A DNA stretch of 64,000 bases from Plumapathes pennacea (lineage: Eukaryota; Cnidaria; Anthozoa; Antipatharia; Myriopathidae): the NCBI GenBank assembly GCA_964036295.1, contig OZ038465.1:3357115-3421114 (forward strand), written 5' to 3'. Below the pieces are notes generated by a model. The model did no database searches. It saw only the letters and a program-made list of their open reading frames with translations, and was not told where the DNA came from. The position numbers and the translations under genes are program-made. This document shows positions 60,036 through 64,000 of this stretch, in pieces. Position 1 is the stretch's first letter; every line of letters begins with the position of its first letter.

Positions 60036-61261
60036 ACTTTTTACTCAATGACGTCACAAATGCCATGGCGTTCTCCAAAGTTTTGGAAAAGCAAAATCGC
60101 TAATATAAGTCTCGTGTCTCGTAAGCACTCTTTTCCCACGAAAATGTCATTTTCATGCTGGTTACAGTCAGCAATTCATCGTTTTTGGTTTAATGTTGAT
60201 ATATAATCCGCACTACATTCCATGTCGGGTATCGTTGACCCATATGTTATCTTTTTTGGCCAACTAGCTAGGTGGCCCTTGTAGACTTTAGCACCAACAT
60301 GGTGAAGGGAAAGTGCTACAGTGTACCGCTTTATTTTCACCGCTGGTTTGCATGAATTCGTCGCGGTTTTTAATCTAATCTGATAAACTAAACAGCGTTG
60401 CCTGGATGGAGTTGGTTGACTGTCCAAAGTTATTGTGTTGTTTTGTTTTTGTTTATTTGTTTGTTTTATTTTTTTGCGTTTGCTACGCATTTGTTTGGCC
60501 ATAATCAGACAACCAGAAGCAAACGCGAAACTAATGTTGTGGTGCTGAGCACGTGAGTGTATGTTATGTTCGTCCTCACTGCTGATTGGTCTGTTCAAAA
60601 CAAGGCTAAACCTCATCACGTTTTGTTGGGCAAGGGGGGGGGGGGGGGGGGGAGGGGGGGTCGGCGTTGGAGTTTGATCTTTGGCTGTGATCTCTTTATT
60701 TAGGTTTCACAGAAGCTTCTGCATTGCAATCGGAAGCACATTTACTTCTACCTCTTTTTGTCGAGGAAGTTTGTTTTTGTGGTAACTTTACTGGTAATAG
60801 TGTTACCAGTGGTACACAGGTCTCTTTAAAACTTCGATTTATGACCTTTTGATGATGAAATTGTCTCTTCTTTTTTCTAGCTCGTGTAGCAGGCGTTAAT
60901 GTTAAGAAAACAAGTGCTAGCTGTGCCTGTAATTTGGTAAGAGTTTTATACTAAATAAAAATGTGAGAAAACTGACTTACGATTGTTAACGATTTCAACA
61001 CCTCCACACAATCAAACAACGGATTGTACGTCGCTGAAGCAGCTCTCGAACCCAAACGAGAAAAGTGTTAACACAATGTGCCCCCATCCTGTTAACCGTC
61101 TGAGAGGCGGAACTCATAGTTGAATGAACGCTAGTTTAGCGTCGAGAAATTTTTCGGATTAGACTGGTCACGAACTCGGTCCAATTCACAGTTAAAAATC
61201 AAGATTATGAATCAACTGATCCAAGTGTGTGAGCCTTCACAATAAACCTTTTGGCCCATAA
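60036..61261. other. FAM120 3' region
   Basis: Presumed 3' UTR. AATAAA at 60954-60959 is a candidate polyadenylation signal. A poly-G tract lies at about 60636-60660. No further exon seen. Confidence 0.45.
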
Positions 61262-61545
61262 AGGTGAAGTAATACGGGCAACATTTTCTTGCAACTTGTC
61301 GCGCAACAAAGTTGCGTAGCAAGTTGCGACCTTTGTTGCACGTATTACCTTCGCACGCAACTTGTTCTGCAACAAAATTTCGTGCTGCGAGTTGCGGCAA
61401 CATGTTGCAAAAAGTAGAAGCCGAGTCTACGAAATTTTGTTAGGTACGTACGTAGTAATACGTGCAACACAGGCCGCAACTTGCTACACAACTTTGTTGC
61501 ACGACGAGTTGCAAGAAAATGTTGCCCGTATTACTTCATGGGCGC
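61262..61545. mobile_element. TTGCA-rich hairpin element at the edge of the foldback
   Basis: GTGAAGTAATACGGGCAACA (about 61264) and its inverted copy TGTTGCCCGTATTACTTCAT (about 61526-61545) bound a hairpin whose arms (about 85 bases) are dense in GTTGC/GCAAC words. The beginning of the same hairpin sequence reappears at 63948-64000, at the outer end of the right foldback arm. Confidence 0.75.
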
Positions 61546-61679
61546 ACTCGTCTATGACAAACTTTGGATCATAACTTTTTTGGCTTTTATGCGATTCCTA
61601 TAAAACTTTAAGAAACGTTGCATCTATTCAGCAATAATATGGCAGATAGCAATAAAGAAATAATCAACCGGCTTGCAAA

Positions 61680-61716
61680 AACAAAAACAAAAACAAAAAC
61701 AAAAACAAAAAAAACA
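61680..61716. repeat. (CAAAAA)n run in left foldback arm
   Basis: Six or so AAAAAC units, matched by GTTTTT units on the right arm (about 63755-63780). Unit number differs between arms. Confidence 0.85.
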
Positions 61717-62182
61717 AAAATCGCGCCGCGGGGAGAGCTGTCCGGATCCCAAGCCAGTTCGAGGGGCAACCCTTGCCTAACACCCGTCCACGCTCAACGA
61801 ACGGGGAGAGATAATTCGGCCCCCAAGCCATGGTGAATTATCCCTAAATCCGAAGAGCGCTTAAATGCTAAGCCGACTTATTAATTATATGCACCGAATC
61901 AGGTATATATAGTTTCAGGCAAGAGGCCTTTCATCCATATGGGATGTACATTTTTATCGTCGTTCCTTGCTTTATGAATAATAATTGCACCGTCCTATTG
62001 TTATAACCGGTTTAGCTACTTCTATATCCCCGAACCACTTATCCGACTTTGAACCTGAGGTTCAATGTCAGAAAGGCCTGTTATAGCAACCTTGGGGCTC
62101 GGCGCATGCGCAACAGTACATCTAATTTTCCTTGGTGAGACTGTGGCCAATCTCGCATCCAGACTCTTCCAGATTGGATATT

Positions 62183-62188
<6 letters not shown>

Positions 62189-62217
<29 letters not shown>
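62189..62217. repeat. Poly-T tract
   Basis: About 29 T residues in the left foldback arm; the right arm has only eight A residues at the matching place (about 63269-63277). Confidence 0.9.
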
Positions 62218-64000
62218 GAGACGTTTACTAACAACGTTTTAGCTTCGGCTTCATGAGTTTCACCGACAGTATTGAGTTTTTATCAACAGTTATCGAAATC
62301 TACCAAATTCTTTTAATCACGCCCATTCGTTTGAATCCACGAGGAAACAGTTTTTCTCCTTCCCTTCTCCCTGTATTTAAAATGTAAACCCCGGTACGTC
62401 TTCAAAGAAAACTCTGATCGTGGGACTAACAAAGTGCCTAGGGACTGGGAAAATGTGTTCGTTATGTCGGGGGTTTATATCGGAAACCTGGTTATAACGA
62501 ATTTGTGAGTAAATGACCAAAGCATTCGTTCTATCTGTGTGGTTAATTTATGCTTTAAAATTAACCAGTGTTACGTTGCACCATTTGGTCTTATTTTACA
62601 ATACTACAGTATCTGAATTGGGCCCATTGCTTTGCGTGATTAATGCGTTAAAGCATTTCTGTGTTCATCTGATTTCCGTTGCCAATCGCCGTCGCGTGAT
62701 GTTATATCGGGGTAAATTGTAAGTTTGACATTTATCCGTTACATCGGGGTAGATTGTAAGTTTGGGATTCTAGATTGCGTTCGTTATATCGACATTCTGT
62801 TCTATACATTTTATTTCCTGTAACTTTGGCCGGTTGAGCTGCAAAAAATAAAAATGAAAATAAATAAATAACCTCTTTCGTTATACCGGTATATTGTTAG
62901 CACATTCATTGAATGAAAAGTTGTAAATGTCAACATCATTTTCCATAAATTCACAGGTGCAAGGGGGGCTTTCTAGTGGCAGGTACAGCCATTACAACGT
63001 TATTCTCTTCTATATCTCAGGTTAATACATCTCACTACCTCGTTGCCCAAGTTGGGGACATACGGACGAAACACATCGCTGTCGTAGACACCATATACTG
63101 AGAACACACATACACACAAATATTGCAAAAAAAAAAAAAAAGAACTGAAGGCTAAACAGCCGACAGACTTGCAGAGCCATCAATATTTCCAAAGCACCAA
63201 TTGAATATACAACAAATGATAATGAAGTCAATGCTTTTGCCAAAGCCGAAGCCGAAGCTGAACGTCTCAAAAAAAATTGTCCAATGTCCAATCTGGAAGA
63301 GTCTGGATACGAGATTGGCCACAGTCTCACCAAGAAAAATCAGATGTACTGTTGCGCATGCGCCGAGCCCCAAGGTTGTTTTAACAGGCCTTTCTGACAT
63401 TGAAACTCAAGTTCAAAGTCGGATAAGTGGTTCGGGGATATAGAAGTAGCTAAACCGGTTATAACAATAGGACGATGCAACTATTATTCATAAAGCAAGG
63501 AACGACGATAAAAATGTACATCCCATATGGATGAAAGGCCTCTTGCCTGAAACTATATATACCTGATTCGGTGCATATAATTAATAAGTCGGCTTAGCAT
63601 TTAAGCGCTCTTCGGATTTAGGGATAATTCACCATGGCTTGGGGGCCGAATTATCTCTCCCCGTTCGTTGAGCGTGGACGGGTGTTAGGCAAGGGTTGCC
63701 CCTCGAACTGGCTTGGGATCCGGACAGCTCTCCCCGCGGCGCGATTTTTGTTGAGTTTTTTGTTTTTGTTTTTGTTTTTTTTTTGCAAGCCGGTTGATTA
63801 TTTCTTTATTGCTATCTGCCATATTATTGCTGAATAGATGCAACGTTTCTTAAAGTTTTATAGGAATCGCATAAAAGCCAAAAAAGTTATGATCCAAAGT
63901 TTGTCATAGACGAGTGCGCCCAATGAAACTCCGGAGGCACCTTAAAGGTGAAGTAATACGGGCAACATTTTCTTGCAACTCGTCGTGCAACAAAGTTGTG

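Larger units (their letters stand above)
61489..64000. mobile_element. Large foldback element: ~750-bp inverted arms around a ~980-bp centre (right end cut)
   Basis: The left arm (about 61489-62253) and right arm (about 63236-64000) are reverse complements with few differences. Matching landmarks: TGCATCTATTCAGC (61618 / 63840), GGGGAGAGCTGTCCGGATCC (61730 / 63740), CATCCATATGGGATGTACAT (61932 / 63530) and GCGCATGCGC region (62103 / 63360). Differences include the homopolymer T run at 62189-62217, which is only A8 on the right. The centre (62254-63235) contains CGTTATATCGG-type repeats and no gene. Nothing encodes a transposase, so it would need enzymes in trans. Where the element ends is unknown because the window stops. 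Confidence 0.8.

Overview
This is animal nuclear DNA: genes are split by many short exons with GT..AG introns, non-coding DNA is rich in inverted-repeat elements and microsatellites, and the recognisable proteins are metazoan. The tandem block of intronless melanocortin/adenosine-like class A receptors and the repeat style point to an anthozoan cnidarian, probably a stony coral. That placement is inference; no species marker is visible.

Layout. 1-0.5 kb: last coding exon of a transketolase gene (+). 1.6-2.0 kb: one exon of a flavin-containing monooxygenase with a damaged-looking start and no later exons in view, so probably a relic. 2.0-16.5 kb: gene-free. It holds a 235-bp palindrome, a 7.7-kb head-to-tail array of a ~1.13-kb repeat (4.19-11.93 kb, about 6.9 copies), a Tc1/mariner-like miniature element, and long (AAT)n/(ATT)n microsatellites. 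16.5-29.1 kb: six intact single-exon rhodopsin-family GPCR genes, all on +. They share an unusual set of motifs: an ECL1-TM3 cysteine pair instead of the usual TM3-ECL2 pair, no CWxP in TM6, and C-x4-C in ECL3. The sixth gene is a mosaic, with a ~870-bp tract almost identical to the second gene inside a locus that otherwise resembles the third.

31.8-49.8 kb: one large gene (+) for which I trace 41 exons (1541 codons, all phases consistent). The protein has an N-terminal propeller-like region, a helical solenoid, about seven RCC1-type blades, more helices and a terminal Cys/His cluster. This resembles the Claret/GLO-4 family of putative Rab32-type exchange factors for lysosome-related organelles. 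51.1-53.7 kb: CFAP276 (-), five exons, a ciliary doublet-microtubule inner protein, with nested transposon-like DNA in its last intron. 54.0-60.0 kb: a FAM120 family gene (+), seven exons, 1103 aa. CFAP276 and FAM120 start codons are 276 bp apart in opposite directions, so they probably share a promoter.

61.2-64.0 kb: a large foldback structure with ~750-bp inverted arms, running off the window end. Its arms contain a ~230-bp module also found in every unit of the 4-12 kb array.

The most interesting parts are the GPCR cluster (disulfide pattern, loss of the TM6 switch, gene conversion), a 60-bp triplication that creates decoy splice acceptors with built-in stop codons in the RCC1 gene, and the link between the satellite array and the foldback element. 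Exon borders were read by eye from splice signals, reading frame and remembered family patterns; no alignment was run.
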